DNA of 64,000 bases from Streptomyces sp. CB02058 (lineage in GTDB: Bacteria; Actinomycetota; Actinomycetes; Streptomycetales; Streptomycetaceae). Positions 25,814 to 35,112 of this stretch are shown in pieces; the first letter of the stretch is position 1, and every line of letters starts with the position of its first letter. The position numbers were made by a program, and so were the translations under genes. The notes under the pieces are model-generated. The model ran no database searches. It was not told where the DNA came from and saw nothing but the letters and a program-made list of their open reading frames with translations. The DNA lies in contig NZ_LIPG01000003.1 in the NCBI RefSeq assembly GCF_001905505.1, positions 372,001 to 436,000 of the forward strand, written 5' to 3'.

Positions 25814-26194
25814 GGAGGAGCCTTCGCTGGTGGACGGAAAGTTGACGGATGGTGAAGAGCGGGTGAACCCGCCCTGACGCATCGACAGTCTGCTCACCGC
25901 TTGTTCCGCAGAGAAGGGAATCCAGTTGGCAGCAACTGCGCTCGGCACTCACCTGCCTGAGGATCGTGGCAGGAAGGTGCCATCCCTGCCTCACCCCGGC
26001 TCCGAGGGTGCGGGCCCGGTGCGGGGTGTGGCTTGAAGCGGGTCGGCAGGAAGGGCGAGGCCTCAGGGCCGAAGCGCAGCGTGCCGTCGCGTGTCGGCCG
26101 GCTGGGGCATGGGCGTATCCAGGTGTGGAAACGAGCCGGCCCCCGGCCCGCCGAGTCGCAATCACGGCGGGCCGGGGGCCGGGGTCTGTGCGGA
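25814..26194. other. Gap upstream of pstS with the arsR-3 terminator
   Basis: A 381-base gap. It must contain the promoter of the Pst-like operon; I could not identify a clear -35/-10 or a PHO-box-like direct repeat by eye, nor a TYGA-N6-TCRA site. A strong hairpin at 26136-26182 ends the arsR-3 transcript. Confidence 0.5.
26136..26182 (-). terminator. Terminator of arsR-3
   Basis: Perfect 18-bp stem (26136-26153 and 26165-26182) with an 11-base loop, directly after the arsR-3 stop on the minus strand. Confidence 0.85.
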
Positions 26195-26572
26195 TCAGGC
26201 CCGCTCGAGCACGAGCAGGTTGAGCAGGGCCTCGTGGTCGGGGTGCACCGAATACCAGATCCAGGTACCGCGCTTCTGCTTCGTCACCAGCCCCGCGTCC
26301 GCGAGTACCTTCAAGTGATAGCTGATTGTCGGCTGCTGCTGCGCGAGTGGAGCGGTCAGATCGCAGACACACGCCTCACCGTCCGGCGCCGCGAGCAGCA
26401 TGCTCAGCATCTGCAGCCGTGTCGGATCTGCGACTGCTTTGAGTGCCCGGGCCAGCATCTCGGCCTTGTCCCGCGGCATCGGGTCAACGCCCAGCGGCGG
26501 CCCGCAGTCCAAGTCCTGTCGAGAAAAGACAGGGAAGGCCGGCCGGGTGCCTGGAACGGGTACGGAAGACAT
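26195..26572 (-). CDS. arsR: ArsR-family arsenic repressor (ArsR-3)
   Basis: 125 residues from ATG 26572; starts at 26578 and 26581 are also possible. It has the winged-helix core ALKAVADPTRLQMLSMLL, metal helix GEACVCDLTAPL with a CVC site, and recognition helix QQPTISYHLKVLADAGL. An N-terminal Cys (DLDCGPP) could complete the As(III) site. It lies between the Pst-like operon and the trxA-trxB-arsC operon and may control either. A TTGAG-N12-CTCAA inverted repeat at 26603-26624, just upstream, is a candidate autoregulatory site of a different type from the other island operators. Confidence 0.88.
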   Translation of the reverse strand: MSSVPVPGTRPAFPVFSRQDLDCGPPLGVDPMPRDKAEMLARALKAVADPTRLQMLSMLLAAPDGEACVCDLTAPLAQQQPTISYHLKVLADAGLVTKQKRGTWIWYSVHPDHEALLNLLVLERA

Positions 26573-26697
26573 ACGCATCACCCTATGAACATCCCGCTCC
26601 TCTTGAGCAGTGGCTATGCCTCAAAGGTCCCTCGTGAGCGACTTGTTTGTCCTGCGTTCAGGTTCTGTTCAGCTGAAGCGGACTGCCAGGCTTCGGA

Positions 26698-27024
26698 TCA
26701 GTCGGTGAAAAAGGCTTCCAGCTCGGCGATGATTCCGGCCTTCGGCTTTGCGCCGACGATCGTCTTGGCGACCTCACCGCCCTGGTAGACGTTGAGCGTC
26801 GGGATGGACATCACCGCGTACTTGGCGGCGGTGGCAGGGTTCTCGTCGATATTGAGCTTGACCACGTCGATCCTGTCACCGTGCTCGGCGGCGATGGCTT
26901 CCAGTGACGGTGCGATCTGGCGGCATGGTCCGCACCATGCGGCCCAGAAGTCCACCAGTACGGGTTTGGTGCTCTTGAGGACGTCCTCCTCGAAAGAGTC
27001 ATCCGTTACGTTCTTCAGGGCCAC
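26698..27024 (-). CDS. trxA: Thioredoxin
   Basis: 108 residues from GTG 27024 with AGAAGGAG upstream. The active site is the classical WCGPC (Cys31, Cys34), with the cis-Pro loop SIPTL. It reduces disulfides, here most likely those of the arsenate reductase two genes upstream. It is 14 bases behind trxB, in the operon arsC-trxB-trxA, a complete and self-contained electron supply for arsenate reduction. A housekeeping thioredoxin would normally lie elsewhere, so this is probably a dedicated copy. Confidence 0.95.
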   Translation of the reverse strand: MALKNVTDDSFEEDVLKSTKPVLVDFWAAWCGPCRQIAPSLEAIAAEHGDRIDVVKLNIDENPATAAKYAVMSIPTLNVYQGGEVAKTIVGAKPKAGIIAELEAFFTD

Positions 27025-27038
27025 GGCAGATTCTCCTT

Positions 27039-27998
27039 CTAGCGGGGTGTGCTGTCGGCGAGGGCGGCGAGGTAGCGCTCGGCGTCCAGGGCCGCCGCAC
27101 AGCCGCTGCCTGCCGCTGTGATCGCCTGGCGGTAGGTGTGGTCGACGACGTCGCCCGCGCCGAAGACGCCGGCGACGTTCGTACGGGTGGAGGGGGCGGC
27201 GACCTTCAGGTAGCCCTCGTCGTCCAGGTCCAGCTGGCCCTTGACCAGGTCGGTGCGCGGATCGTGGCCGACGGCCACGAAAAGGCCGGTGGCGGGGAGT
27301 TCCGTGGTGTCGCCGGTGGTGGTGTCGCGAAGGGTGAGGCCGGCGAGCTTGCCGCCCTGCTCACGGATGGCGGCGACCTCGCTGTTCCACGCGAAGGAGA
27401 TCTTCGGGTCTGCGAAGGCGCGCTCCTGCATGGCCTTGGAGGCGCGAAGCGTGTCGCGGCGGTGCACGATGGTCACCGACTTGGCGAACCGGGAGAGGAA
27501 GGTGGCCTCCTCCATGGCGGTGTCGCCACCGCCGACGACGACGATGTCCTGCTCGCGGAAGAAGAAACCGTCGCATGTAGCGCAGTACGAGACGCCGCGG
27601 CCGGAGAGATCGTCCTCGTGCTCCAGCCCGAGCTTGCGGTGCTGGGAGCCGGTGGTCACGATGACGGCCTTGGCGCGGTGAACGGTGCCGGCGCTGTCGG
27701 TGACAGTCTTGATGGCCTCGCTGAAGTCGACGGCGATGACGTCGTCCGGAATCAGCTGGGCGCCGAACCGCTCCGCCTGCGCCCGCATGTTGTCCATCAG
27801 GTCCGGGCCCATGATGCCGTCGCGGAAGCCCGGGTAGTTCTCGACCTCGGTGGTCTGGATCAGCGCGCCTCCGGCGGTCACCGAACCTTCGAAGACCAGC
27901 GGGTTCAGTGACGCGCGCGCCGTGTAGAGGGCGGCGGTGTAGCCGGCGGGGCCCGAGCCGATGACTATGACGTTGCGGATCTCGTGCTCAGCGCTCAC
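27039..27998 (-). CDS. trxB: Thioredoxin reductase (ArsT-type)
   Basis: 319 residues from GTG 27998, overlapping the arsC stop (GTGA). It has the FAD-binding [16 protein letters not shown], redox centre CATC (Cys139, Cys142), NADPH-binding [13 protein letters not shown] and the C-terminal FAD motif [10 protein letters not shown]. It transfers electrons from NADPH to thioredoxin. The order arsC-trxB opposite arsR-acr3-arsO is the same as in the arsRBOCT cluster of Streptomyces linear plasmid pHZ227, where this gene is called arsT. Confidence 0.95.
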   Translation of the reverse strand: MSAEHEIRNVIVIGSGPAGYTAALYTARASLNPLVFEGSVTAGGALIQTTEVENYPGFRDGIMGPDLMDNMRAQAERFGAQLIPDDVIAVDFSEAIKTVTDSAGTVHRAKAVIVTTGSQHRKLGLEHEDDLSGRGVSYCATCDGFFFREQDIVVVGGGDTAMEEATFLSRFAKSVTIVHRRDTLRASKAMQERAFADPKISFAWNSEVAAIREQGGKLAGLTLRDTTTGDTTELPATGLFVAVGHDPRTDLVKGQLDLDDEGYLKVAAPSTRTNVAGVFGAGDVVDHTYRQAITAAGSGCAAALDAERYLAALADSTPR

Positions 27999-28408
27999 TT
28001 CGTAGCCTCCGGGGCAATCTCTTCGATGAGTCCTTCGACGAGCTTCTTGATCTCGTCGCGGATGGGGCGCACGGCTTCGACACCCTGGCCGGCCGGATCG
28101 TCCAGCTTCCAGTCCAGGTAGCGCTTGCCGGGGAAGACAGGGCAGGCGTCGCCGCAGCCCATCGTGATGCAGACGTCCGAGGCTCGCACCGAGTCAACGG
28201 TCAGGATCTTGGGAGTCGCGGCCGACATGTCGATGCCGACCTCGCGCATCGCCTCGACCGCCGCAGGGTTCACGGAGCCAGCGGGGGCTGATCCGGCGGA
28301 TCGGACCTCGATACGGTCCCCGGCCAGGTGCTCAAGCCACGCGGCTGCCATCTGGGATCGGCCGGCGTTGTGGACACAGACGAACAGCACGGAGGGCTTG
28401 TCGGACAT
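27995..28408 (-). CDS. arsC: Thioredoxin-coupled arsenate reductase
   Basis: 137 residues from ATG 28408. It is of the low-molecular-weight tyrosine-phosphatase type: P-loop CVHNAGRS with nucleophile Cys11 and Arg17, plus the redox cysteines in [10 protein letters not shown] (Cys80, Cys85, Cys89). This layout matches thioredoxin-dependent ArsC of the Staphylococcus pI258 type rather than glutaredoxin-dependent ArsC. It reduces arsenate to arsenite, which Acr3 exports. First gene of the operon with trxB and trxA, divergent from arsR-4. Confidence 0.95.
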   Translation of the reverse strand: MSDKPSVLFVCVHNAGRSQMAAAWLEHLAGDRIEVRSAGSAPAGSVNPAAVEAMREVGIDMSAATPKILTVDSVRASDVCITMGCGDACPVFPGKRYLDWKLDDPAGQGVEAVRPIRDEIKKLVEGLIEEIAPEATK

Positions 28409-28449
28409 CGACGTCTCGCTTGTTTGGTCTCGGGATCGGAACCGACTTG

Positions 28450-28500
28450 CATCAGTATCCGGTGGTGTCAGCGACCACTGATGTGAGAGTATCAGTACAT
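28450..28500. promoter_or_regulatory. Divergent arsC / arsR-4 operator region
   Basis: CATCAGT (28450-28456) and ACTGATG (28477-28483) form a perfect inverted repeat, with a further ATCAGTACATGATGA overlapping the arsR-4 start at 28499. It differs from the TYGA-N6-TCRA sites elsewhere, as expected if ArsR-4 has its own specificity. Confidence 0.55.
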
Positions 28501-28807
28501 GATGACGTCAGTCGACACTGAACTGATCCGAGTTCTGGGCGACCCCCTGCGGCTCCAGATCGTGACCCTCCTTGCCCGCGAGACGCTGTGCACCACCCAC
28601 CTCGTCGAGGAGACCGGTGCCAAGCAGACCAACCTCTCCAACCATCTGAGAGTGCTGCGCGAGGCCGGGATCGTGGAGACCGAGCCGTGCGGGCGCTTCA
28701 CCTACTACAAGCTGCGGCCCGACGTCATCGCGCAGCTCGCAGACCAGTTCGCCGCGCTGGCCGCCACCGCGCGCACCGCCGTAGAGAACAAGAGGGCCTG
28801 TCCGTGA
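28499..28807 (+). CDS. arsR: ArsR-family arsenic repressor (ArsR-4)
   Basis: 102 residues; ATG 28499 or 28502. A short ArsR with core LIRVLGDPLRLQIVTLLA, helix ETLCTTHLVEETGAKQTNLSNHLRVL and a later Cys in EPCGRFTYYKL. It has no CxC pair, so As(III) must be bound by separated cysteines. It heads the arsR-acr3-arsO operon; its stop overlaps the Acr3 start (GTGA). It probably also controls the divergent arsC operon through the CATCAGT/ACTGATG repeat. Confidence 0.9.
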   Translation: MMTSVDTELIRVLGDPLRLQIVTLLARETLCTTHLVEETGAKQTNLSNHLRVLREAGIVETEPCGRFTYYKLRPDVIAQLADQFAALAATARTAVENKRACP

Positions 28808-29883
28808 CCCGCACCGAACCAGCCGCCACCACTGAGGGATCCTCGGTCGTCGCCAAGTTGTCGACACTCGACCGCTTCCTCGCGGTATGGATTCTGATCG
28901 CCATGGGCCTCGGCCTCGGGCTCGGCCGGCTGATTCCCGGCCTCAACGACGCACTGGCCAAGGTCGAGATCGGCGGTATCTCGCTACCGATCGCGGTCGG
29001 TCTGCTGATCATGATGTATCCGGTACTCGCGAAGGTCCGTTACGACCGGCTGGACGCCGTCACGGGTGATCGGCGGCTGATGATCTCTTCGCTGGTCATC
29101 AACTGGGTCGTCGGCCCGGCCGTGATGTTCGCCCTCGCGTGGATCTTCCTCGCGGACCTGCCCGAATACCGCACCGGCCTGATCATCGTCGGACTGGCCC
29201 GCTGCATCGCCATGGTCATCATCTGGAACGACCTTGCCTGCGGCGACCGTGAGGCGGCAGCCGTCCTGGTGGCTCTGAACTCCGTCTTCCAGGTCATCGC
29301 CTTCGGTGTTCTGGGCTGGTTCTACCTCGACCTGCTGCCCGGCTGGCTCGGTCTCGGCGACGGCCAGTCGCTGGACATCTCCATGTGGAAGATCGCACTG
29401 AACGTCGTCTTCTTCCTCGGCGTCCCCCTGCTTGCCGGCTTCCTGACCCGCCGCATCGGCGAGAAGAAGCTCGGTCGCGATTCCTACGAGAACGCCTTCC
29501 TTCCCAAGATCGGTCCCTGGGCGCTCTACGGGCTGCTGTTCACGATCGTCGTCCTGTTCGCGCTGCAGGGGAAGACCATCACCTCGCAGCCCCTGGACGT
29601 CGTCCGTATCGCGCTGCCGCTGCTCGTCTACTTCGCGATCATGTGGTTCGGGACCTTCCTGCTCGGCAAGGCGATCGGCCTGTCCTACGAACGCACCACC
29701 ACCCTCGCGTTCACCGCGGCCGGCAACAACTTCGAACTGGCCATCGCCGTAGCCATCGCCACCTTCGGCGTGACCTCCGGACAGGCGCTCTCCGGGGTGG
29801 TGGGCCCGCTCGTCGAGGTCCCGGTCCTCGTCGCCCTCGTCTACGTCTCGCTCGCCTGGCGGCGAAAGTTCGCAGCGGCGTGA
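28804..29883 (+). CDS. acr3: Arsenite efflux permease, ACR3 family
   Basis: 359 residues from GTG 28804. It is a ten-helix membrane protein of the bile/arsenite/riboflavin transporter superfamily. The essential Acr3 cysteine is Cys134 in [19 protein letters not shown], and the conserved Glu is in [19 protein letters not shown] near the C-terminus. It exports the arsenite produced by ArsC. Coupled by 4-base overlaps to arsR-4 before and arsO after. In the related pHZ227 cluster this position is named arsB. Confidence 0.95.
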   Translation: MTRTEPAATTEGSSVVAKLSTLDRFLAVWILIAMGLGLGLGRLIPGLNDALAKVEIGGISLPIAVGLLIMMYPVLAKVRYDRLDAVTGDRRLMISSLVINWVVGPAVMFALAWIFLADLPEYRTGLIIVGLARCIAMVIIWNDLACGDREAAAVLVALNSVFQVIAFGVLGWFYLDLLPGWLGLGDGQSLDISMWKIALNVVFFLGVPLLAGFLTRRIGEKKLGRDSYENAFLPKIGPWALYGLLFTIVVLFALQGKTITSQPLDVVRIALPLLVYFAIMWFGTFLLGKAIGLSYERTTTLAFTAAGNNFELAIAVAIATFGVTSGQALSGVVGPLVEVPVLVALVYVSLAWRRKFAAA

Positions 29884-30941
29884 CACCCGACACCGACATA
29901 GTGGTGATCGGCGGCGGCCAGTCCGGACTCGCCGCCGGTTACCACCTGCGCCGTCTTGGCCTGGACTTCGTCATCCTGGACGCGCAGCCCACACCCGGGG
30001 GAGCCTGGCAGCACGCCTGGGACTCCCTGCACCTGTTCTCCCCGGCCGCGTACTCGTCCCTGCCCGGAAGGCTCATGCCGGCGCAGCCAGGCCAGACGTA
30101 CCCCGACGCAGCGCACGTCGTCACCTACCTCACGGACTACGAGCAGCGCTACGAACTGCCGATCCGGCGGCCCGTCCGCGTCCAGGGCGTCCACGAGCAC
30201 GGGCAACTGCTGCGAGTGGCCACCGACGAGGGACCGTGGCTTGCCCGGGCCGTCATCAGCGCCACCGGCACCTGGTCGCGACCGTTCCTGCCGGCAGTGC
30301 CCGGACGGGACCGCTTCACCGGCGCGCAGCTGCACACCGCGGAGTACCGCAGCCCCAAGGACTTCGCCGGGCAGCGCGTCGTCGTGGTCGGCGGCGGCAA
30401 TTCCGGCGCGCAGATCGCCGCCGACCTTGCCTACGACACCGATCTGACCTGGGTCACCCAGCGCGAGCCCATGTTCCTGTCCGATGACATCGACGGGCGT
30501 GCCCTGTTCGATGCCGCTACCGCGCGCCGCCGCGCTCTGGATGAGGGGCGTACGGACACCGGTGGCGTCGCCTCCCTCGGGGACATCGTCGCCGTCCCAC
30601 CCGTGCGCGAAGCCCGCGACGCCGGGTTGCTGAAGGCATCTCCGATGTTCTCCCGCTTCACCGAGACGGGCGTCGAGTGGGCCGACGGTCAGGAGGCGGA
30701 CGTGGACGCGGTCATCTGGTGCACCGGCTTCCGGCCCGTACTCAGCCACCTTTCGCCACTAGGTCTGCGCGGATCCCGTGGTCACATCCCCACCGCAGGG
30801 ACCCGGGCCGATGCCGACCCACGCCTCCACCTGCTCGGATACGGCGACTGGACCGGCCCGGCTTCGGCCACGCTCATAGGCGTCGGGCGCCCGGCCCGGG
30901 AAGCCGCCCGCGACATCGCCGCGCTACTGCAGAGGCCGTAG
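29880..30941 (+). CDS. arsO: ArsO-type flavin monooxygenase
   Basis: 353 residues from GTG 29880, overlapping the Acr3 stop (GTGA). It has two dinucleotide sites, FAD at the N-terminus ([18 protein letters not shown]) and NADPH at about residue 160 ([16 protein letters not shown]), and a C-terminal WCTGFRP motif typical of flavin-containing monooxygenases of this group. ArsO genes occur in many Streptomyces ars operons; their substrate is not settled, with oxidation of trivalent arsenicals or redox balance suggested. A second, similar enzyme is at 33677-34726. Confidence 0.88.
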   Translation: MTPDTDIVVIGGGQSGLAAGYHLRRLGLDFVILDAQPTPGGAWQHAWDSLHLFSPAAYSSLPGRLMPAQPGQTYPDAAHVVTYLTDYEQRYELPIRRPVRVQGVHEHGQLLRVATDEGPWLARAVISATGTWSRPFLPAVPGRDRFTGAQLHTAEYRSPKDFAGQRVVVVGGGNSGAQIAADLAYDTDLTWVTQREPMFLSDDIDGRALFDAATARRRALDEGRTDTGGVASLGDIVAVPPVREARDAGLLKASPMFSRFTETGVEWADGQEADVDAVIWCTGFRPVLSHLSPLGLRGSRGHIPTAGTRADADPRLHLLGYGDWTGPASATLIGVGRPAREAARDIAALLQRP

Positions 30942-31066
30942 GCACGGGCAGGACGGTGCCACGCACAGTTCGTGCCTCCCAGCTGCCCTTTCGCCCTGCC
31001 GTCGGCGCTGGCCAGAATCCTTGCAGCGCCGAGCGCACGTGCTGGCAGAGACAGGGGAGATCTCAG

Positions 31067-33592
31067 GTGAGCAGGGTCGAACGAGCGGTTTCCCGACGTG
31101 GCTTCGTCCACACAGCCGTAATCGGCGGTGTGGGCGCGGGCCTTCCCGCCCTGGGAGCAGTCCCGGCCCACGCCAGTTCGATTGAGACCGCACCCAGCAA
31201 CAGCGCACCCGCTTCCTCTGCGGAGCGTGACTTCACGAAGCAGTCGGCGGCGCTCACCCCGGACCGGACCGTCCACACGGCCTGCCAGTTCTGCAACTCC
31301 AACTGCAGACTCAAAGTCGACCTCAAGGCTGACAAGGTCATCGGCGTCCGCGGCGAGAACGCAGACCCCGTCCAGGCCGGCGGTCTGTGCGTCAAAGCGG
31401 AGATGATGCCGGAACTGGTCTACAACGACCAGCGCCTGACCACCCCGCTCCGACGCGTCTCCGGCAAAAAGGGGGACCCCAAATCCCGCTTCGAGCCGAT
31501 CACCTGGGACGAGGCCTTCGAGACGATCGCGCGTAAGTTCCTCGAACTGCGTGACGCGGGCCAGGCCCACACCATCGCCAACCGCACCACCGGCCGCATG
31601 CTGCGGGGAACCGGATCACTGGTCGGCCGTCTCTTCGCCATGCTGGGCAGCCCCAACAACACCGACGTCGGCCCCGTGTGCAACGACGCCGGAGCCAACG
31701 CTCTCTCTGCGACGTTCGGCCTCGGCAACTTCACCAACGGCTACGGAACCGACGAAGCCACAGGCCAGGAGGACCTCGGCTCCGCCAAGTACCTGCTCTT
31801 CCTGGGCACCAACCAGGCCGAGACTCACCCGGTCACCTACGAGTACCTCCTGCGCGAGCGTGAAAAGACCGGCGCCAAGCTCACCGTCGTCGACCCACGC
31901 CTCACCCCCACCGGGGCACAGGCCGACCGATGGGTGGCCCCCAAGCCGCACACCGACTACGCGCTCGTCCTGGGCATGCTCCACCACATCATCACCACGA
32001 ACCGCCACGACCAGGACTTCGTCGACCGCTGGGTCCTCGGCTTCGACGAACTGCGCGACCACCTGATCCGCCACCGCTACACCGCGGCGTGGGCCGCGAA
32101 GGTGACAGGTGTCCCGGCGAAGACGATCACCGCGATCGCGGAGGAGTACGCCGCCGCGAAGCCCGCCGCCATCTACTGCAACGCGGGCATCTCCCACCAG
32201 CTGGGCGCCTTCGACACCTACCGCGCGCTGACGTTCCTCGCCGCGGTGACCGGGAACATCGGAATCCCGGGCGGCGGCTGCAACTTCATGCACAACACCT
32301 GGCCGGGCGACCTGCACCTCCCACCCCTGCAGGTCGCGGTACCCGACCGCCGCCAGGCACTCCCGGTCGGCCCGGACTACTTCGCCGAGTCGATACTCAC
32401 CGGCCGGCCGTACCGGCTGCGGGCCATCGTCAGCCAGGGCAATCCGCTGGTGTCCTCGGCCAACACCACGCGTGTACGGGAGGCATTCCGAGAACTGGAG
32501 TTCTTCGTCTACACGGGCCTCTTCATGGAGGAACCCGCCTACTACGCCGACATCATCCTTCCGGTATGCAGCGGACTGGAGATGGAAGGCGTCTACATGC
32601 GCCGCGACGACCGCGCTATCCGCTGGCAGGACCAGGTCGTACCCCGTGTGGGTGAGTCACGCACAGACCCGGAGATCTGGATCGGGCTGGCGCACGCACT
32701 GGCTCTTCTGGACACCAGGCGGCCGGCCGCCGACTGGCGCGAGGCGTTCCCGAAAGAGTGGCTGGACTACCGGGCGCTCTGGGAGCAGTTCGTCCAGCAC
32801 ACGCCGGCCATGGCCGGGATGACCGAGCAGCGGATGCGCCGACGGCCCGAGCCCTTGCGCTGGCCCTGCCCCAGCACCGATCACCCCGGCGTCAGCACCC
32901 TCTACCTGGACCACCCCTCCTGGTACGCGGCCGCCGAGGCCCTGGACGCGGACAACAAGGGGAAGCGATTCCTCACACCGTCCGGCAAAGTCGAGATCTT
33001 CACCCAGGAGCTGCAGGACAAGCTGACGCCCACGGGCCACAGCGCTCTGCCGGTCTTCTACACCCACCCGGAGGTCACGGGAGATCATCCGACCGTGCGC
33101 TACGCCTCGGGCTTCGTCACCAGCCCGATCAACCCGCAGGCGGTCACCCATCCCGTGTCCATCGGGCCCCGTCAGGGGCGGGCTGCGCACGCGGCCTACC
33201 CGCTGATGGGCATGACCGGCCGACCGAGCGTCGTCCACTTCGCCGAGGTCACGCACTGGACTCGTACCGGCAAGCAGCTCAACGGTGTCCGGCTGATACA
33301 GATTCACCCGAGAGCCGCCCGGGCGAGCGGCATCGCGGACGGCGACGCCGTGCGCGTGGAGAGCCTGCGCGGCTCCGTCACCGGAACCGCGCTGTTGTGG
33401 GACGGGATCCGGGAGGACACCGTTTTCGTGCCGAACACCTTTGGCCCTGCCCAGCAGGTGGGAGACCTCTTCGGCGCACCCCGCTACGAGCCGGCGAACG
33501 TCCTTCCCGACGACGGCTACTACGACAACCTGTCGGGGCAGCAGGCGTTCAAGTGCTTCGCGTGCCGCGTCGTGAAGGACACTCGCAGCTGA
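31067..33592 (+). CDS. Tat-exported molybdopterin oxidoreductase (DMSO-reductase family)
   Basis: 841 residues from GTG 31067 with AGGGGAGA six bases upstream. It opens with a twin-arginine signal (VSRRGFVHTAV, Arg10-Arg11). Cys73, Cys76, Cys80 and Cys108 give C-x2-C-x3-C-x27-C, a 4Fe-4S site. Cys205 in VGPVCNDAG is the probable Mo ligand. Later segments (FLGTNQAETHP, VSQGNPLVSSANT) and a C-terminal pterin-binding domain complete the family. The 4Fe-4S motif excludes AioA-type arsenite oxidase, which has a 3Fe-4S site, and fits nitrate/formate/ArrA/ArxA-like enzymes. No iron-sulfur or membrane partner subunit is adjacent. In an ars island it could interconvert arsenite and arsenate or an organoarsenical (inference). 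Confidence 0.85.
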   Translation: MSRVERAVSRRGFVHTAVIGGVGAGLPALGAVPAHASSIETAPSNSAPASSAERDFTKQSAALTPDRTVHTACQFCNSNCRLKVDLKADKVIGVRGENADPVQAGGLCVKAEMMPELVYNDQRLTTPLRRVSGKKGDPKSRFEPITWDEAFETIARKFLELRDAGQAHTIANRTTGRMLRGTGSLVGRLFAMLGSPNNTDVGPVCNDAGANALSATFGLGNFTNGYGTDEATGQEDLGSAKYLLFLGTNQAETHPVTYEYLLREREKTGAKLTVVDPRLTPTGAQADRWVAPKPHTDYALVLGMLHHIITTNRHDQDFVDRWVLGFDELRDHLIRHRYTAAWAAKVTGVPAKTITAIAEEYAAAKPAAIYCNAGISHQLGAFDTYRALTFLAAVTGNIGIPGGGCNFMHNTWPGDLHLPPLQVAVPDRRQALPVGPDYFAESILTGRPYRLRAIVSQGNPLVSSANTTRVREAFRELEFFVYTGLFMEEPAYYADIILPVCSGLEMEGVYMRRDDRAIRWQDQVVPRVGESRTDPEIWIGLAHALALLDTRRPAADWREAFPKEWLDYRALWEQFVQHTPAMAGMTEQRMRRRPEPLRWPCPSTDHPGVSTLYLDHPSWYAAAEALDADNKGKRFLTPSGKVEIFTQELQDKLTPTGHSALPVFYTHPEVTGDHPTVRYASGFVTSPINPQAVTHPVSIGPRQGRAAHAAYPLMGMTGRPSVVHFAEVTHWTRTGKQLNGVRLIQIHPRAARASGIADGDAVRVESLRGSVTGTALLWDGIREDTVFVPNTFGPAQQVGDLFGAPRYEPANVLPDDGYYDNLSGQQAFKCFACRVVKDTRS

Positions 33593-33676
33593 GCGGATCC
33601 CTTCACGATCCCCCTCTCGCACGCGTGGTGCGGGCCCGAACCACCAGGCTGTCGCCGTTCCCGGCATCGACTTGCG

Positions 33677-34726
33677 TCAGCGGTGCCCCTTGCTCAGGCC
33701 AGACAAGACGTAGCCGGCATCCCGTCCGACGCCTCGCAGCGTTTTGGAGGAGAAGCTGCGCTGAAACTCCATGCCGACGAACCCCAGCCCTGGCACCGTG
33801 GTGGTGATGCCGCCGCGGTGCCGGGGCTGGGCCCTGTCGTCCAAGGCACCGCTGCCGGCCAGGTAGGGGAAGGTGAGCCGGTAGCCGGTGGCCCAGATGA
33901 CCGTGTCGACCGGCTCCTTCGTGCCGTCTGCCCAGACCACTCCCTCGTCGGTGAGCCGGGTGAACATGGCGCGACTGTCAACGCCGTTGTCGCCCAGGGC
34001 AGTGCGGTAGCGCCCGTCGTCGAGGACGGCCACCGGCATTCTCAGCAGCAGCCTGCGCATCGGTGCGACGTCGAGGCTGGTGCGTTGCAGCCACCAATGC
34101 AGGTCTCGTCCCAGCGGCCTCTGTTGTATCCAGCCGATGGGACGCCGGGTCGCGATGCTGGTGCGTGCGACCGCACCGAGGTCGGCAGCGATCTGAACGG
34201 CCGAGTTGCCTCCGCCCACCACGATGACCCGCTGTCCGGCGAACGGTTCGGGGCTGCGGTAGGAGGCGGAATGCAGGGACCGGCCGCCGAATGCCCCTTC
34301 GCCCGCCATCACCGGCACCGTCGGGTCGGCGTAGTTGCCGGTCGCGGCGACAAGCGCGGGCGCCGTGAACTGCCGGCCGCCTTCGGTGGTCAGCAGCCAG
34401 GTATCGCCGTGACGGATCGCAGAAGTGACCGTGGTGGAGGTGCGGATGTCGGCGTTGATATGGCTGGCGTACTCCCTGAGGTAGCTCACTACCTCGTCAC
34501 GTGTGGGGTACCGGTCCGGGTCCCCGGGAAAGCGCAGGCCGGGGAGGCCCGAATACCGGGCGGGTGAAAAGAGAGTGAGGCTGTCGTAGTACTGCGGCCA
34601 CGACCCACCAGGTGCGGCGGCCGAGTCCAGCACCAGCGTGCGGGTGAAGCCATGACGGCGGGCGAGGGCGGCAGTTGCCAGGCCGGCCTGGCCTGCGCCG
34701 ATCACGATGAGGTCGGCATGGTCCAT
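33677..34726 (-). CDS. Second ArsO-type flavin monooxygenase
   Basis: 349 residues from ATG 34726 (AGGA upstream); an extension to 34813 would overlap the divergent arsR-5 gene. FAD site VIGAGQAGLATAALARRHG, NADPH site VVGGGNSAVQIAADL and ATGYRLTFPYL are present. It parallels ArsO at 29880 but is divergent in sequence. It faces ArsR-5, with a TTCGT/ACGAA palindrome between, so it is probably arsenic-induced. It may oxidise trivalent organoarsenicals (inference) or belong to tailoring of the arseno-organic product. Confidence 0.85.
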   Translation of the reverse strand: MDHADLIVIGAGQAGLATAALARRHGFTRTLVLDSAAAPGGSWPQYYDSLTLFSPARYSGLPGLRFPGDPDRYPTRDEVVSYLREYASHINADIRTSTTVTSAIRHGDTWLLTTEGGRQFTAPALVAATGNYADPTVPVMAGEGAFGGRSLHSASYRSPEPFAGQRVIVVGGGNSAVQIAADLGAVARTSIATRRPIGWIQQRPLGRDLHWWLQRTSLDVAPMRRLLLRMPVAVLDDGRYRTALGDNGVDSRAMFTRLTDEGVVWADGTKEPVDTVIWATGYRLTFPYLAGSGALDDRAQPRHRGGITTTVPGLGFVGMEFQRSFSSKTLRGVGRDAGYVLSGLSKGHR

Positions 34727-34747
34727 GAGATCCTGAACTCCACATAG

Positions 34748-34771
34748 TTCGTTGTTTCGGAAAATGACGAA
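34748..34771. promoter_or_regulatory. Operator between flavin monooxygenase and arsR-5
   Basis: TTCGT at 34748-34752 and ACGAA at 34767-34771 flank an AT-rich centre unusual for this genome. It covers the start regions of both divergent genes and is the likely ArsR-5 site. Confidence 0.5.
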
Positions 34772-34791
34772 ATGATGGCCAGGGGGGATCA

Positions 34792-35112
34792 ATGGCTGCA
34801 AGTGGTGCGCCACGGGTCGATCAAGCCACCGCTGACTTCCTCAAGGCGCTCGCGAGCGAAACCCGGCAACGCGTCCTGATGCAGTTCACGGGCGGACAAG
34901 AGCTGGCTGTGGGAGAGATCGCGGAGCGATGCGGACTGAAGCCCTCGACGGCCTCCGAACATCTCAGCCTGCTACGACGGGGCGGCCTGGTGCTCTCCCG
35001 CAAGGAGGGCAAGCAAGTCTTCTACCGCGCGGACGGAGCCGGAGCGGCATGCCGCCTGGATGATCTCAAGGACTACCTGCTGCGCTGCTGCCCGCCCGAC
35101 CGCACCGGCTGA
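34792..35112 (+). CDS. arsR: ArsR-family regulator with C-terminal cysteine pair (ArsR-5)
   Basis: 106 residues from ATG 34792 (AGGGGGG upstream). The usual helix-3 metal site is absent (QELAVGEIAERCGLKPSTASEHL). Instead the C-terminal helix carries AACRLDDLKDYLLRCCPP. Cysteines in the C-terminal helix are the As(III) ligands in the Acidithiobacillus-type ArsR, so the site probably sits there. The last 40 bases overlap tail-to-tail with arsR-6 on the other strand. Likely controls the divergent flavin monooxygenase. Confidence 0.85.
   Translation: MAASGAPRVDQATADFLKALASETRQRVLMQFTGGQELAVGEIAERCGLKPSTASEHLSLLRRGGLVLSRKEGKQVFYRADGAGAACRLDDLKDYLLRCCPPDRTG

Noticed and set aside
31067..33592. Arsenite oxidase large subunit (AioA)
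   Set aside because: AioA has a 3Fe-4S motif and a small Rieske partner; this protein has a 4Fe-4S motif and no partner gene.
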